Source: Pleurodeles waltl
Taxonomy: Eukaryota > Chordata > Amphibia > Caudata > Salamandridae
NCBI RefSeq assembly: GCF_031143425.1
Contig: NC_090446.1
Location: forward strand, 653,315,717 to 653,379,716
Direction of reading: 5' to 3'
Length of the DNA stretch: 64,000 nt
The translations under genes were made by a program, and so were the position numbers. Within the stretch, counting starts at the first letter, position 1; each line of letters begins with the position of its first letter. Of this stretch, positions 13,132 through 24,689 are shown piece by piece. Below the pieces are notes generated by a model. The model was not told where the DNA came from. It searched no databases and saw only the letters and a list, made by a program, of their open reading frames with translations.

Positions 13132-14517
13132 ATGTCACAACAGATGTCTATCTCTGACCCACACTTGGTTTGTCTGTGGTGCCTGGGGTCCAGTCATGGC
13201 CCCAAAGCCTCCTCTGACTACAAGCCTATGAATCTCAAGGGCTATTTGCAAACCGGATTTAAAGCTACTGGCAGTAGAAGAAGACTGTGCGCCAGTCCCA
13301 ATCCTGTGGAAGATCATAATGCCCTTCCAAGAGCTGTGCTGCGGACAATCGTCTTCATAGTCCAAGACTTCTTCCTCAAAGTCAGGTAAGTCCAAGAAGT
13401 GGAAGGAGAATAAGAAAATGAAGTGTTCTTCGGTTTCCCGAACAAATCTCAGCAGCTCTAGGTCCTGCTTCTGCATATCTCAAGCATAACTGGCATTTGT
13501 GCCCATTCCGTGCTACCCAGTGTTCCCTGGAGCCGGAACAAGGCTAGCGCAACTTAAAGAGTTTTACAACATCATGCACGCCATCTTTAGGCCACAGACT
13601 CCCTTTGGCATTCCACTGACCTCCATTGAGCCAATATGTACCCATGATGGGTTACCGCTGGCGGATTCACCCCTGACACCAGCCACGCTTTTGCATCTGC
13701 TCTCAGACCCAGGCCAACGCCATCATGGGTTTCCTGCCACCACAACACCTCTGGCGCCTCTCAACAATGAGCCAAATTGGCTCTGTTTGATGTTGATTCA
13801 GGCATCGTTCTGTCCCTCCCTACCCCTGGACTTACCACCCCTAGATCAGCCCTTCCTTACTGAAAGGGTAGAAGAGGAGGTAGTGTTTGGTCTCCTAGAA
13901 GAGAACCCAAAGCTAACGGAAAACGGCTTTGTCAAGTCTGTGTGATGCCATTGGCCTGTACACCTCACTCCATCCTTTTCTTAATGATGCACAGAGGGGC
14001 AGAGGTCCTTGACCCTCAGCTGCCTGCTGTTGAGGTCAAGACCAACGTCTTGACTAAGGTGCTTCAGCCAGAAGCCGGTTCAGCTGAACTACTGCTTCTG
14101 TTTAACAAAGCTTTCACAATGTTATCCTGGGGGCTTGGGCTAAACCTTGCAAAGGCTCCTATGCAGCACACGATTGTCCAGCACCATCACCCTGACCTAG
14201 GAGACCCTGCCCTCCTCTCCCAGCACCCCTCCACAGAAAGCCTGGTTGCACAGGCCTCAATATTTAAGGTCAAACAAAAAGTGTTCTCTTCCACCACAAC
14301 ACACTGGGAATCCAAGAGACTGGACACCTTTGGGAGGAACATTTTCCCTTCAACCAGCCTAGCCTTGGGATCAATAAACACCACATGCCTAATAGGTGGT
14401 GTTCCCATCCATTTTGGGACTTGGTTGCACAGCTGCGTCTCACGCTTTCTGAGGAAGGACATGCTTAGAAGATGGATGAGATGCAGCGAAGTTCACCATC
14501 AGGTGTGGGCTGGATAG
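13132..14517 (+). pseudogene. DIRS gag-like ORF, broken
   Basis: Three consecutive open blocks on the + strand (13132-13389, 13499-13945 and 13942-14517) carry a gag-like protein. The first begins with MSISDPHLVCLWCLGSSHG, a degenerate zinc-finger style C-x2-C...H block typical of DIRS gag N-termini. The second is proline-rich, with an acidic stretch (VEEEVVFGLLEENP). The third contains EVLDPQLPAVEVKTNVLTKV, LLLLFNKAF and SKRLDTFGRNIF, which I associate with amphibian DIRS gag proteins. Blocks two and three overlap by 4 bp (ATGA), which more likely reflects a +1/-1 frameshift than a designed overlap. Zinc-finger cysteines in the second half are lost. Gag would bind element RNA; this copy is unlikely to. 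Confidence 0.6.
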
Positions 14518-15027
14518 CACAGACTTCCTAGACAGAGCCATGGCTTTTATGGTGGTGCTGCATCATCACGCTGATTGTTGCCCACTGAGTTCTTCAGGGA
14601 TGTCCCAGAGTTCCTGATCGAGATGCCCTTCGACAGCTCCTGCCTATTTGGTGACAAAGCTGACTTAATACTCAAGCTCTTTCAAAAGAGCTGGGTCACC
14701 ACCAGATCTCCTGGGTTGTCCCTATCTGTCCAATCCCAACAGGAGTCCTTTCACAACTACCATGACTGTGGCTGGGGTATGTATGGGTGTCTGAAATACC
14801 AACCGTACCCTCCAGTACAGTTACCTGCTCAGTCCTTTTATGGCCAGGGTCAGGTATCCCAAAGGTGATATGGAAGTCAATTCCAATGAGCTGTCCAGTC
14901 CCTCATCCTTTCGGCGGCCGCCATCTCTAAGTCACTTTAATACATCCTCCACTCAGCATAGCCATCTAGTTGGCGGCAGAATCATGTACCACCAGCCCCA
15001 AGGTTCAGTGATAACCTTCTACAAGTA

Positions 15028-15400
15028 GGTGCTTCAGATTGTGCAGAAGGGGTACGTCCTTCTACTCATTAAAATCCCTCTGTCTTTGTCACCCTCCCAA
15101 GAATAGTTGACGGAGAACCACTTCTTCTATCTCTGTCAGGAAGAACGCACTCTTCTGGCTAAGGAGCCATTGAGAAAATGTTTGCACCAGAGGTAGGACG
15201 TGGTTGATAATCCTGCTACTTTCTGGTGCCCAAAAAGGATAGGGGTTTCCATCCTATATTAGATCTACGACCTCTCAAATACTTTCTTAAAAAAGAGAAA
15301 TTCAAGATGTTCATATTGGCTCAGTTTCTGTAGTGCGGGACCTGCAGGACATATTTCCACACCATAAATGCTTCTGCACCTTTCCTCTTCCAGACATATA
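15028..15400 (+). pseudogene. DIRS reverse-transcriptase fragment
   Basis: Translated blocks include GYVLLFTKIPLS, EERTLLAKEPLRKCLHQR, ATFWCPKRIGVSI, IYDLSNTFLKKEKFKM and ILAQFL, followed by VRDLQDIFPHH (family form VALDLQDAYFHIPI). This is the N-terminal half of the RT of DIRS/Gypsy-like order: 'FLVPKKDGG-RPILDLR-LN' then the catalytic 'DLQDAYFH'. The Asp of DLQD survives, but stops precede and follow it, and the YxDD region is not readable. It lies about 510 bp downstream of the gag-like block, as expected for one element. Confidence 0.65.
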
Positions 15401-15599
15401 AAATATATGCTGTCACACACAAGATGAAGACGGATGTGATTTCACAGTGCAAGGAGCCTCACCAGTGTGTAGCTATCTTAGAACTGGGCTCGCTACTGCT
15501 GCCCTGCCAGGAATGGTTTGATCTTCTGCAATGAATTAGTTTGTCAGACAATATTAATCAAACATACTGTCAGTTACTGGCCTCTGCAGGTGTTTTGAC

Positions 15600-16045
15600 A
15601 CTCAAGTTTAAACTTTTCTAGAAGTTGTCTTTGGTACTTCAGGTTAGCTTCACGGCCATTTTCTCTTAGAGGCCCTCAGAAGATTATTTGTGGCCTTCCT
15701 TCAGTTACTCAGAAGGCTGTTGTGAATTCAATTTCACATATTGTCTCAGGAGGTTTTCTATCTGTGTTTACCTACAATCTTGAACCAACAGCATAAGATA
15801 GTCCAAGATGCGGCTGCCAGGCTTGTTCTGTGCCAGAAGAGTGTAGGTCATGTAGAAATGGCCAGTTGACTGCCCATAGCTGAACTTATAATTGTTAAGC
15901 TGCTCTGCTTAGTATGTAGTGTTCATCCAACCAACTGTTCCTATCTAAACTGAAGAAACTGTAAGAAGAAATATACTGTGGGACACACTCTCCGATGTGC
16001 TTTCAGAACCCTTTTCATGGTGCACAACTGAGGCAAACTAGATTG
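15600..16045 (+). mobile_element. L2/CR1-type LINE C-terminal fragment
   Basis: The stretch from 15780 reads LNQQHKIVQDAAARLVLCQK, then LPIAELIIVKLLCLV and later HTLRCAFRTL. The L2/CR1 C-terminus has 'LQ.VQNAAARL.......I.PVL..LHWLPV..RI.FK.L.LVFK', so the order fits. It is interrupted by stops and only about 450 bp long. It immediately follows the DIRS remnant on the same strand; whether one inserted into the other is not clear because no target duplication is visible. Confidence 0.6.
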
Positions 16046-16765
16046 TCACTTTCCATCTCTAATGTAACAGGCATTGGAAAAATCAATAGGTCGCTGCTCT
16101 AACGCTTTTTTGTTTGCAATTTGCATGATAACACATACATTGTCATGAACGTTCACACATGGCTGGCATTCTTGCAATGGCTTATGCAGCACCTGAGAAA
16201 CATGAAATGAGAAGCCCAGTAGCATTTTGCTGCCACTGGTCCTGGTAAAAAATAAATAATCTAAAACAATGGAAATGAGGAGTATAGGCATATAAACAAC
16301 GTACGCGGCTGTTTTTTTCAGCTGGGTCCTTTAAACATAACTAAATATATTTTTAATTTTTTTTTAAAAAGGGCAGCAGAATACAGCTTGAAACAACTAT
16401 CCTAACTCTTGAGACTAGACACAGGGGCAATTCAAAGGAACTGCTAGGCAGCAGCTGGTTGTGGAGAGAGCTACCCTCCGCTAATTAGGCCTGAACGAGG
16501 CCCCGTACCTAGGAAGCCTCAAATAGATGTGCATATGGCTGGGGCGATAAATCTGGTAAAATCCTCCATTGGTTTGTCAGCAAAGAACAAGAATCTAGAG
16601 TGGTGCCCGGCATTATGACTACTAACTGAGAGCAAGTGGCTCTTAAATAGCCTCTGCATTTGCAGATTATAATGGTCTCCTATATGCTGAACGTACACAA
16701 CGGGAGCGGGAAACACACACCCTGGTGATTGCATAATTTCCCTAATCCACACTGACCCCTATAAC
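16046..16765. other. No recognised feature
   Basis: Contains a T-rich/A-rich run (16308-16370) and short open frames on the minus strand without motifs. It could be old LINE 3' UTR, but nothing supports a specific call. Confidence 0.45.
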
Positions 16766-19040
16766 GTGGGAGACCCTCAACTACCCGGCTTCTGCAAAGA
16801 TCAGCGACGCCCCTTTGGAGCTCTGCTCGACAAAACCCCAGGCCCATATGGTTTCCCCACAGAATATTATTATAACATGTGCCAAATTATTATACCTCCC
16901 ATTCTAAAAATGTATCTCGAAGCCACTAAAAGAGGAAGTTTCCCCATGAAGATAGACCTGAGCACCATTGTGGTACTGCTCAAACCTGGCAAGCTGCCCG
17001 ACCGGTGCACCTCTAACTGGCCTGTCTCCCTTATAAGCGCTGAAGTTCAGCTGTTTGCAAAGACACTGGAGAGGTGGCTCACCCCGGTCCTAAGCTGTGT
17101 GGTCCATCCAGGTAAGTGCAGATTTATTCCCCATTGCAATACAAGGCACTGCATCATGGAGAGTCCACCTTTCATCGGCCTGCTTTCGGAAGCTACATTG
17201 CGCTATCCCGATTTAGATAAGGCCTTTGACTTGCTGGACTGGGCCTTTCTACATGAAGTACAAGTCAAGCAGGGTTTGTGTTCCTGGTTCCAAACCCACA
17301 CCCGCGTTTTATATGCAAGGCTCAGGCACAGGTAAATGAGGTGGTCTCACCTAGATTTCAGATTAAATGGGGTACCAGGCAGGAGTGCCCTCTGCCCCCC
17401 TCCTTTTTGTTCTGGCGATTGAAGCACTGGTGTCGTGGGTGCTGTGCGATGCCCCAAGTCGGGTGGTTCAACTGGGAAATAACCCTGGAAAGTATGATAG
17501 CTCTGTAGGCAAACAACATCCTTCTGTTCATTGCCCCCCGCCAGAAACTGCACCTCCGGCTCCTTTTCATTTTGGACACCTTTGGGTGTGGGTCAGGAAT
17601 GAAGGTAAATTGGCCCAAATTACTGCTAGTCCCCCTGCATGGAGACAGATGAGATGAAGACTGGCACCCTGATCTCCCCACCCAACACCTTAGTTTCTGA
17701 TACCTAGAGATTTGCATGACCTGGAAATCAGACTTGACTTTAACCCTTAATCTCGGTCTCCTCACCCCTGCATTGCAGGAGGACCTGGATAGATATCGAA
17801 CTACCACTCAACCTGTTGGGAAGAGCAGCGTTTATACAAAATGATGATCCTCCCATGCCTGATGTAAACTCCCTAAAATGTTCTATTCCCCATCCCGAAT
17901 CAATGGCTCGATGCCATCACTGCTAAAGAATACATTTATCTGGGCCAGTAAACCTCTCAAGATCTCCTTTGACAAATATATGCGCTCTGCATTCAATGGG
18001 TTGCTGGCCATGGCTGATATTCACCTCTAATACTGGGCAGCACATACTCTAGTAGTGAACAACTGGATGCAATGGAGGCGGGCAGATCCCACCTTCAGAA
18101 TGGAGGTTGCACTGGTAGACTTGGATAACCTTACAGTCATGCTATATGGGACGTTGGGACCTAGGGCTCTTCCGAGACTGACAAAGGTGGTGTTCCATGC
18201 CTGGAAATCAGTGCTCCATTGGAAGGGCTGAGACCACCTGTTGACCCTGGAGACCTCTCTCTGGACTGGCAGGCGACAGAGCAGGGTGTTGCAGGTGGAG
18301 GGCTTCAAAGGATGGAACAGAACAGGTGTGTCCCGGTTGGGTGATCTGTGGGAGGGTTACCACATGAAATCCTTCCTCACCCTTCAGGCGGAATGCTTCT
18401 TACACAAATCCCAATTCTACCTTCACTACCAGCTCAGACACGGCTAGCCGTGTCACTGGACTATAACCACTTACAGGTGCAATTTCTCTTGGGCCCACTA
18501 TTTAAAGGGGGTACTTCACAAGTCTACAGAGCACTGGTCAACCACTCACCCTATATTCTTTCGAATGTGAAGGGACCCTGGGAGGGATGGCTGGGCTCTT
18601 TAAAGGTGGTAGAATGGAAGGGGGCATGTATGACACCATGTACCTTAGCAATATCCGATTACACCTTATTCAACTGCATTACTTACCCTGTACATACTTC
18701 ACACCCAGATGATTAGGGAAAGCTCTTCAACTCTTACAGTCCACCTGCACTAGATGCCGGGATGGCATGGGAGACTTCTTTCACATGGTCTAGGAATGCC
18801 CTACTTTTAAACAATACTGACTTGACATATTTAAAACACTTTTTGATGTAATAGAGCAAAGCCTCCCCAAAGTTTCCTTACTCTGGCGCCTGGATGACCT
18901 GGGAGGTCCCAGGGGCAAGCGAACCCTGGTGAGTGTGGGAACGCTATTGGTGAAAAGAGACTTTGCCAAATACTGGAAGAGGTTGCCAACCCGCTCCCCC
19001 AGAAAAATCACCCATGTTGTATTTTTTCCCTATCGGGAGT
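16766..19040 (+). mobile_element. L1-type LINE ORF2 fragment (RT and C-terminal region)
   Basis: The 189-codon block 16766-17335 reads TPGPYGFPTEYYYN (family KAPGPDGFP.EFYK), IVVLLKPGKLPDRCTSNWPV (IVLLPKPGKDP..CSSYRPI), SLISAEVQLFAKTLERWL, FIPHCNTRHCI and YPDLDKAFDLLDWAFLHEV (catalytic LDAEKAFDSLEW). It continues with VVSPRFQIKWGTRQECPL (about 17340) and then, in another frame, LLFIAPRQKLHLR-type sequence where the FADD block should be. Downstream, NLLGRAAFIQNDDPP and FIWASKPLKISFDKYMRSAF (17925-17990) and LAMADIHL match the L1 C-terminal 'L.G....M..LP...Y' and 'FIW....P.I'. Frameshifts near 17335, 17400 and 17860 kill it. The endonuclease half and ORF1 are missing, so it is 5' truncated. Confidence 0.85.
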
Positions 19041-21280
19041 AATCTTTAATGAAACTGGATTTTAGTCGCCCTTGATAGAAGCAGCAAAGAAACAATATTT
19101 TCTTTTTAAGGGCTATCTCAGCTATTTTTCAATTGTGTTCGAAGCTCGGGGAATCGCTAGTTCAGACAATGATAGAGATATATAAAGCCAAATGTCCTCC
19201 CCTCGTTTCTTATTTCTGTGGCAGATAGAGATTGATTACAAATCACTGAAAAGTATTTCATTGGAAGCCTGTTCAGACTTCAAAATTCATGCTCCTCTTA
19301 TATCCTGCAATCGGGATCTTGACTTACCATTTCTAAGGGCGCTCAGTTAGCTTTATGTCCACTGCTTAGATGGGTTGTGGATTGGCACACGTCTGAATCA
19401 GAGCTAAATCTCATGATTTTGCAACACTGTTTGGGCCTGGGCAAAGCGCTATCAATCACTTGGATCAAATATGTCAAATCTACCTTTACCGAATTAGGGT
19501 GCCTATACTTGTTTATTCAACCTGAAAAATCACGTGAAAAGTGATGGCGAATGGATCAAAAGCTTTTTTATGCATGGAGAAGCAGACAGAGTATTTGGAG
19601 GCATTAAAACAATCTGTAGGATCATACATGGCTCTCAAGTCCAGCCCCACAATGGAGCCATGTTTATATATTTGTTACTAATCCAGAACATCGGTTTCTT
19701 TTAACTAGATTTTGTCTCAACATAGTGCATCTTGTTTTAGTAAATTCCCCTGGCTGGTGCAGTGTTAAAAACTTAGGGCCATGAGGATGTGAAAACCATG
19801 CACTACACGCTTTACATGATAGTTATCGGCTTAGTCATGCTTTAATCATTTGTGGCTGCACAGTTTGATTATTTTAATGAGTGCTCCTTGTAATTCGTAT
19901 GTTAAGGTTTTTATATGTTAGGTCTCATACTAGATTTTTATTCACCTCACTATTTTTAATTGTTTCCCTAGGATGATGAATATTTCGAGTTTTGGGGTAA
20001 TAGGTGGCGTAACACGTTACAATATGGTTGTGATCGATACAAGCAGCTCGTGACTGTCTTTTTTTCTTGTTCTGAGGATGTGATCACGCTCTTTGATATA
20101 TATTGTGAGGTGATTTGTGTGAACGTTTCATTTTGATTTACCTCCCAAATGACTTTGGATTTTTGGGAAGATTTTTCTTGTCTGGCTGTTCTTCTGATAT
20201 AATTTGTAAAACTAATTTAAGGTGTCCATCTTCTTTATCTACATCCTTCCAATCAGTACGACTTTCTCATTGCATTCTACATCAAACTCAGTGGTGTTCA
20301 AAGACACGCAAGAAAGACAATCACCAGCCTTATTTGTACAACCAGATAAGTCTTCCATTGTGAAACTGTGCCCTCTCTCCACAGTAACCTTTGATACATC
20401 AGGGTACAAATTGAAAGGGATGACCACAACATGCCCCTTCCAACATGAGATTTGTAATCAATTTCTCAACCCATTTATAGATTCAGAAAGACTTCTCTCA
20501 AGCGGTAAACGGGTTTAGTAACTCAAAGAAGGCTTTTTATTGGTTACAAACCCTCTGATTTAGTAAGTTTGAGCATTTGCAAGCATTGAACTTTTTTGTA
20601 CATCTCACCCACTATCCCTAGGTTAATATTAATTTAAAAAAAGTTCCAGCACCCAGTGGAAATTCTGCACACATTTTAGGGCTAGACCATGTCTGGTGGT
20701 AGAATATTCAATGTTAAAATAGGGGTCATTTAGTAGAAGGAGTAGGAAACAATGTAAATTGTGCAAGAGAGAGAGAGAGTGCAAGAGAGAGAGCGAGAGA
20801 ACACATTCTTACACACAATAGAACTAGTCCATGGAGGACCTAAACACTGAAGGCAGAAACGGCAGACCTCCCTCACAAGTACTGGCATCGTCTGGATCAC
20901 AGGTAATTGATTTAAAATTGCCTTTTGTGAACAAACCTGAACCGGGCAAATATCAGCAGCACTTTTAGTGCAGCTACAAGTGCTTCCATCAAAATAAACT
21001 TTTTCTTCCCCACATTTTCTTCTCTTACACTTGAAATGGAAAACTCATTTTGGACACTTATAACCTCAGGAGTTGTGAGTGTTATAGGGGTTCATCATGT
21101 CGTGAGGAGGTTGATGTTCCTCTGATGGTTTTGGTACATCCATCGTGCACTGTACATTTAGCAGGGATATGTACCCTCTTCAGGTGTCTTGCTCAGGTTA
21201 TATATCAGTACAAAGCTGGTTATACGCAGGTTATGTGAGAACCTGTCATTCTTCCTAGCCCCCATGAGCATTTAGTGGAT
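19041..21280. other. No firm feature; possible very old LINE remnant at 19320-19520
   Basis: Around 19320-19520 the + strand can be read, with stops, as DLDLPFLRALS...DWHTSESELNLMILQH, which has the flavour of an L1 ORF2 C-terminal segment ('GGL.LPDF..Y..A..L..L..W'). The match is too weak for an element call. The remainder shows only short open frames. Confidence 0.3.
20764..20801. repeat. (GA)n microsatellite
   Basis: Imperfect GA dinucleotide run interrupted by GTGCAA and GC. Plain simple repeat. Confidence 0.9.
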
Positions 21281-21282
21281 AA

Positions 21283-21400
21283 TCACTGTAACATTTCAGT
21301 AGGAACCTGATTGGGCCCCAGAGCCTTTCCTCCTTCTGGTTTAGTACTTCTGTCATCTCCCCACTGAGCACAGCACGCTCTGCTGCTGGTAGTTATATGA
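21283..21400 (-). pseudogene. Tiny LINE RT fragment
   Basis: The minus strand reads PEGGKALGPNQVPTEMLQ, resembling the 'GKAPGPDG.P.E.Y' block before the LINE RT palm. Nothing else of the protein can be followed on either side. Could be chance. Confidence 0.3.
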
Positions 21401-22172
21401 CAATCCTCCATGTCTCCCCTGTATCCAACGACATGCAAATTCTGGAGGCAAGGTGCAAAGACACAGATTATCTGTATCCTCACATCTCTCCAAGCCTTCC
21501 TTGTTTCTTATGTTCCATACTCAGCCACCTCCTTCTTTTTTGTTTTTACTAAACCATGTTATTAGCTTGCCCATATTCAGTATTTGACTTAAGCCAGTGA
21601 TTTTGGGTGGGGCCACAGGCACTCCTTTTTGGGGACCGGCACTTATTTTTCTGCATTAGACATTAACCAAGAGCAAGAGATGAAAAAGCACACAAAACAG
21701 AAAGAGAGGGGAAGAGAGAGATGGAAAAATCATCCCAACGGGAGAAAGCAGGAACCTACAAGAGTGAGATAAGAGGTCGGGAGTGTCCGGTAGTGTATTA
21801 AGGAAGCATGAGGTGGATTTAAGATTACACAGACTTGGTATTCAGTACACCAACATTTGATTGCATCGTCCATCGGCCTCTGAGCAGAGCTTTGGGTGAA
21901 GACACTCAGCGCCCTCGCTCTCTAGTTTAGATGTATAGTTTTCTCTCTTGGTCATTTGTAGGCGCTCCAGAGTGTAAGGTGTGGTTACTAAACTACCATT
22001 CCTCTACATCCCCTAGTTCCGCCTTGACAGACACCGCATTTCAGACCCTTTTCCCCAAGATTTTAGATATGGGAGCCACTCTCAGAACCATCTTGAATAC
22101 TTACCATATGGACACTGCTAACAGGAGCAAGCCTATGTTTTCATTAAAGTAATGCTCCTTCGTGCAGACCAG
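21401..22172. other. No recognised feature
   Basis: A purine-rich stretch lies at about 21660-21730. No element ends or coding motifs are seen. Confidence 0.45.
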
Positions 22173-22342
22173 AGGCCTGATTTAGAGTTGGCGGAGATGG
22201 TTACTCTGTCACAAATGTGAGGGATATCCCGTCCGCTCTATAACAATTCCTTTATAGCCGATGGAACTTGTAATATGATGGACAGGATATCAATCAGATT
22301 TGTGATGGAGTAACCCCTCCACCAAACTCTAAATCAGGCCCT
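22173..22342. mobile_element. 170-bp foldback (MITE-like) element
   Basis: The left end AGGCCTGATTTAGAGTT is matched in inverse at the right end (AACTCTAAATCAGGCC form). The arms continue imperfectly through GGCGGAGATGGTTACTC versus GAGTAACCCCTCCACC and GATATCCCGTCC versus GGACAGGATATC, so most of the 170 bp can fold on itself. This is the structure of a non-autonomous DNA element (MITE). No coding capacity. Superfamily is not determined; candidates are Harbinger-like or mariner-like. Confidence 0.65.
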
Positions 22343-22496
22343 AAGCCAGGACTACTTTTGTATCTTGTGATTCTCATATGTCAAACCGCCATTAATTTAT
22401 GCCACAGATCTGTCAGGACTGAAAGGTTGCCGCAGGTGGGGAGTCTGTTGCCTGGTATGCTCCTTGCTAGTTACAACACATCTCTGATGGGAGTGA

Positions 22497-23710
22497 CGTG
22501 ACCCTTGACCTGTTTTTAGGTCGGGTTTCACTCCACACGCCGCGCAGCTCCTCCTGACTGCCTCCATGTCCCCAACCCCACCCTCACTTCTGCTGGGAGT
22601 TCAAGGCCCTCCACCACCCGCAGGCACCCGTCTGCGCCTCATCCCTGGTGTCTAGTGTCTAGTGGTTCCCGTAAGTATTATGTGTCTGTTCTGTAATCTG
22701 TCTTTGTTTTCGTGCCGTCTTTCCTTTTGTGCCTTTATTGCTCTCTGCCTTTTTCCCCTGGTTTTCTCCTTTTTTTCACTTGTTCTCGGCTTTTCAGCTT
22801 TTCCCTTTCCTGCTGCTGCGTCCCCTGCGTCCCCGCCCCCCCTCACGCCCCCATTTGCCCACCGCTCCTGCATCCCGCCTCCCAGCTGCTCCTCCCTCCC
22901 ACCCCCCCTTCTTAATGGTGGCCGATGCGCGGTGCACAGAGTGACCCCTGACCTGTTTTTAGGCCGGGTTTCACTCCTCACGCTGCGCAGCTCCTCTTGA
23001 CTGCCTCCGTGCCCCCAACCCCACCCTCACTGCTGCTGCGAGTTCAAGGCCCTCGACCACCCGCAGGCACCTGCCTGCTCCTCATCCCTGGTGTCTAGTG
23101 GTTGCCGTAAGTATTGTGTGTCTGTCCTGTAATCTGTCTTTGTTTTCGTGCTGTCTTTCCTTTTGTGCCTTTATTGCTCTCTGCCTCTTTCCCATGGTTT
23201 TTGTACTTTTTTCACCGTTTGCCTTCTTTTCTCCTAGTTTTCACTTGTTCTCAGCTTTTCAGCTTTTCCCTTTCCCGCCGATGCATCCCCTGTGGCCCGC
23301 CCCCTCACACCCCCATTTGCCCAACGCTTCTGCCTCCCAGCTGCTCCTCCCTCCCACCTCCCCTTCTTAATGGCGGCTGCTGCGCGGTGCAGAGAGTAAC
23401 CCCTGACCTGTTTTTAGGTCGGGTTTCACTCCTCACACCGCGCAGCTTCTCCTGACTGCCTCCGTGCCCGACCCCGCCCTTGCTGCTGTGAGTTCGAGGC
23501 CCTCCACCACCCACAGGCACCCGCCTGCGCCTCATCCCTGGTGTCTAGTGGTTGCCGTAAGTATTGTGTGTCTGTCCTGTAATCTATCTTTGTTTTCGTG
23601 CTGTCTTTCCTTTTGTGCCTTTAATGCTCCCTGCCTCTTTCCCCTGATGTTTTTGCTTTTTTTCATTTGTTCTGGGCTTTTCAGCTTTTCAGCTTTTCCC
23701 TTTCCCACCG
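22497..23710 (+). repeat. Three ~450-bp 5' monomers of the L2 element
   Basis: The motif ACCTGTTTTTAGG starts at 22508, 22951 and 23406, giving periods of 443 and 455 bp. Each monomer continues with GGTTTCACTCC, a GCGCAGCT block, a CCACCACCCGCAGGCACC-like block, CTCATCCCTGGTGTCTAGTG, a CCGTAAGTATT splice-donor-like motif and a long pyrimidine-rich tract (TCTTTGTTTTCGTG onward). The first monomer has an extra duplication of GTGTCTA. Tandem 5' units act as promoter monomers in some LINEs (mouse L1 is the classic case); that role here is inference. Open frames of about 70-113 codons in this stretch follow the pyrimidine-rich composition and are not genes. Confidence 0.85.
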
Positions 23711-23739
23711 CCTGCGTCCATGCCACCCCGAGGCACACC

Positions 23740-24660
23740 CATGGGCCCTTCTCCTGCCGGATGTGCAGCTTCACCTGCACCCAAGCCACCAAGCACCACA
23801 GCAGCTCCACCCACAACCACCTCAGCTGCATCCTCCTTAACACCTGCAAGCATGTCGTCGAACTCTGGGACCTACTTACCTCAGCCTCCCCAGACATCGC
23901 CTTCCTCACCGAAACCTGGATGAACCCCCCCTCGGAACCCTACATCACCATAGCCATCCCTGAAGGCTATAGGATTACCCGCAGAGACCGTACCAACAAA
24001 CCAGGAGGAGGAATCGCCAAAGTCCACAGGGGCACCATCAGGATCTCAACCAACACCAATGATAACATCGATGCCGCCAAACACTTCCACTTCCAGATTC
24101 ACGTCAACGCCAACACTACTCTCAGAGGAACCCTTGTCTACAGACCCCCATACCCCAGCCACAGTTTTGTGATGCCATTGCCGACACAATAAGCTCCCAT
24201 GCCCTCACCTCTGCAGACTACATGCTCCTCGGCGACCTGAACTTTCACCTAGAGAACGCCAACGACAGCAACTCTTCAGCCTTGATCGACAACCTCGCCA
24301 AGCTCAGTCTCAAACAACTTGTCACCACGCCCACCCACTCAGCCGGCCACACACTCGACCCCATCTTCTCCGCCAGCAGCCAAATCACCTTCTCCCATAC
24401 CACTGAACTCCACTGGACCGACGACCACTGTGTCCACTTCACCTTCCAGAAACCCACCGCTCACCACCACCCGCAACAGATCCCTCGCCGTAGCTGGAAC
24501 AAGATCTCGAAAGACCAGCTGATTTCCACCCTCGCCCATGCCCCGCCACCCAGCACCAGCAACCCTAACACTGCCGCCAGAACCTCAAACAATGGCAAGA
24601 TGACTGCGCCAACACCCTCACCCCACTTAGGAAACCACCCAACAACCGCACTAGCATGAA
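23740..24660 (+). pseudogene. L2 LINE endonuclease domain, frameshifted
   Basis: AP-endonuclease-like domain that nicks target DNA. The first part (to 24192) reads LLNTCKHVVELWDLL, SPDIAFLTETWM (conserved 'FLTETW', with the catalytic Glu kept), IPEGYRITRRDR, PGGGIAKVH and GTLVYRPP. After a frameshift near 24150 the second frame (24222-24659) gives MLLGDLNFHLENAND (family 'GDFN.H', catalytic Asp and Asn present), TPTHSAGHTLDPIFS (the 'T...G..LD..' block) and HWTDDHCVHF ('SDH' region, here degraded to TDDH). Thus most catalytic blocks survive but are split by at least one frameshift. It is followed by the linker and RT of the same element. Confidence 0.8.
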
Positions 24661-24689
24661 AGCACTTTGGTTCACCGCCGACCTTCAGG

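Larger units (their letters stand above)
12940..15540 (+). mobile_element. Decayed DIRS-type tyrosine-recombinase retrotransposon (gag and RT part)
   Basis: The order of gag-like region then DIRS-type RT on one strand supports a DIRS element. After the upstream repeats comes AAGAGCCACC and a GC-richer leader (12940-13130), a gag-like region (13132-14517) and RT blocks (15028-15400). The RNase H, methyltransferase-like and tyrosine-recombinase regions expected in a full element of about 5-6 kb are not visible, and the inverted terminal repeats were not found, so it is truncated. Frameshifts and stops are frequent. The 3' boundary near 15540 is set by the start of an unrelated LINE fragment. 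The DIRS call rests on recognition of the gag and RT wording, not on a search. Confidence 0.7.

Noticed and set aside
13135..13476. 113-codon minus ORF
   Set aside because: Antisense to the DIRS gag-like N-terminal block, which has the recognisable motif on the plus strand.
22652..23535. Several overlapping 67-113 codon frames, Ser/Phe/Pro-rich, resembling signal-peptide-like proteins
   Set aside because: They repeat with the 5' monomers of the L2 element and follow its pyrimidine-rich tracts.
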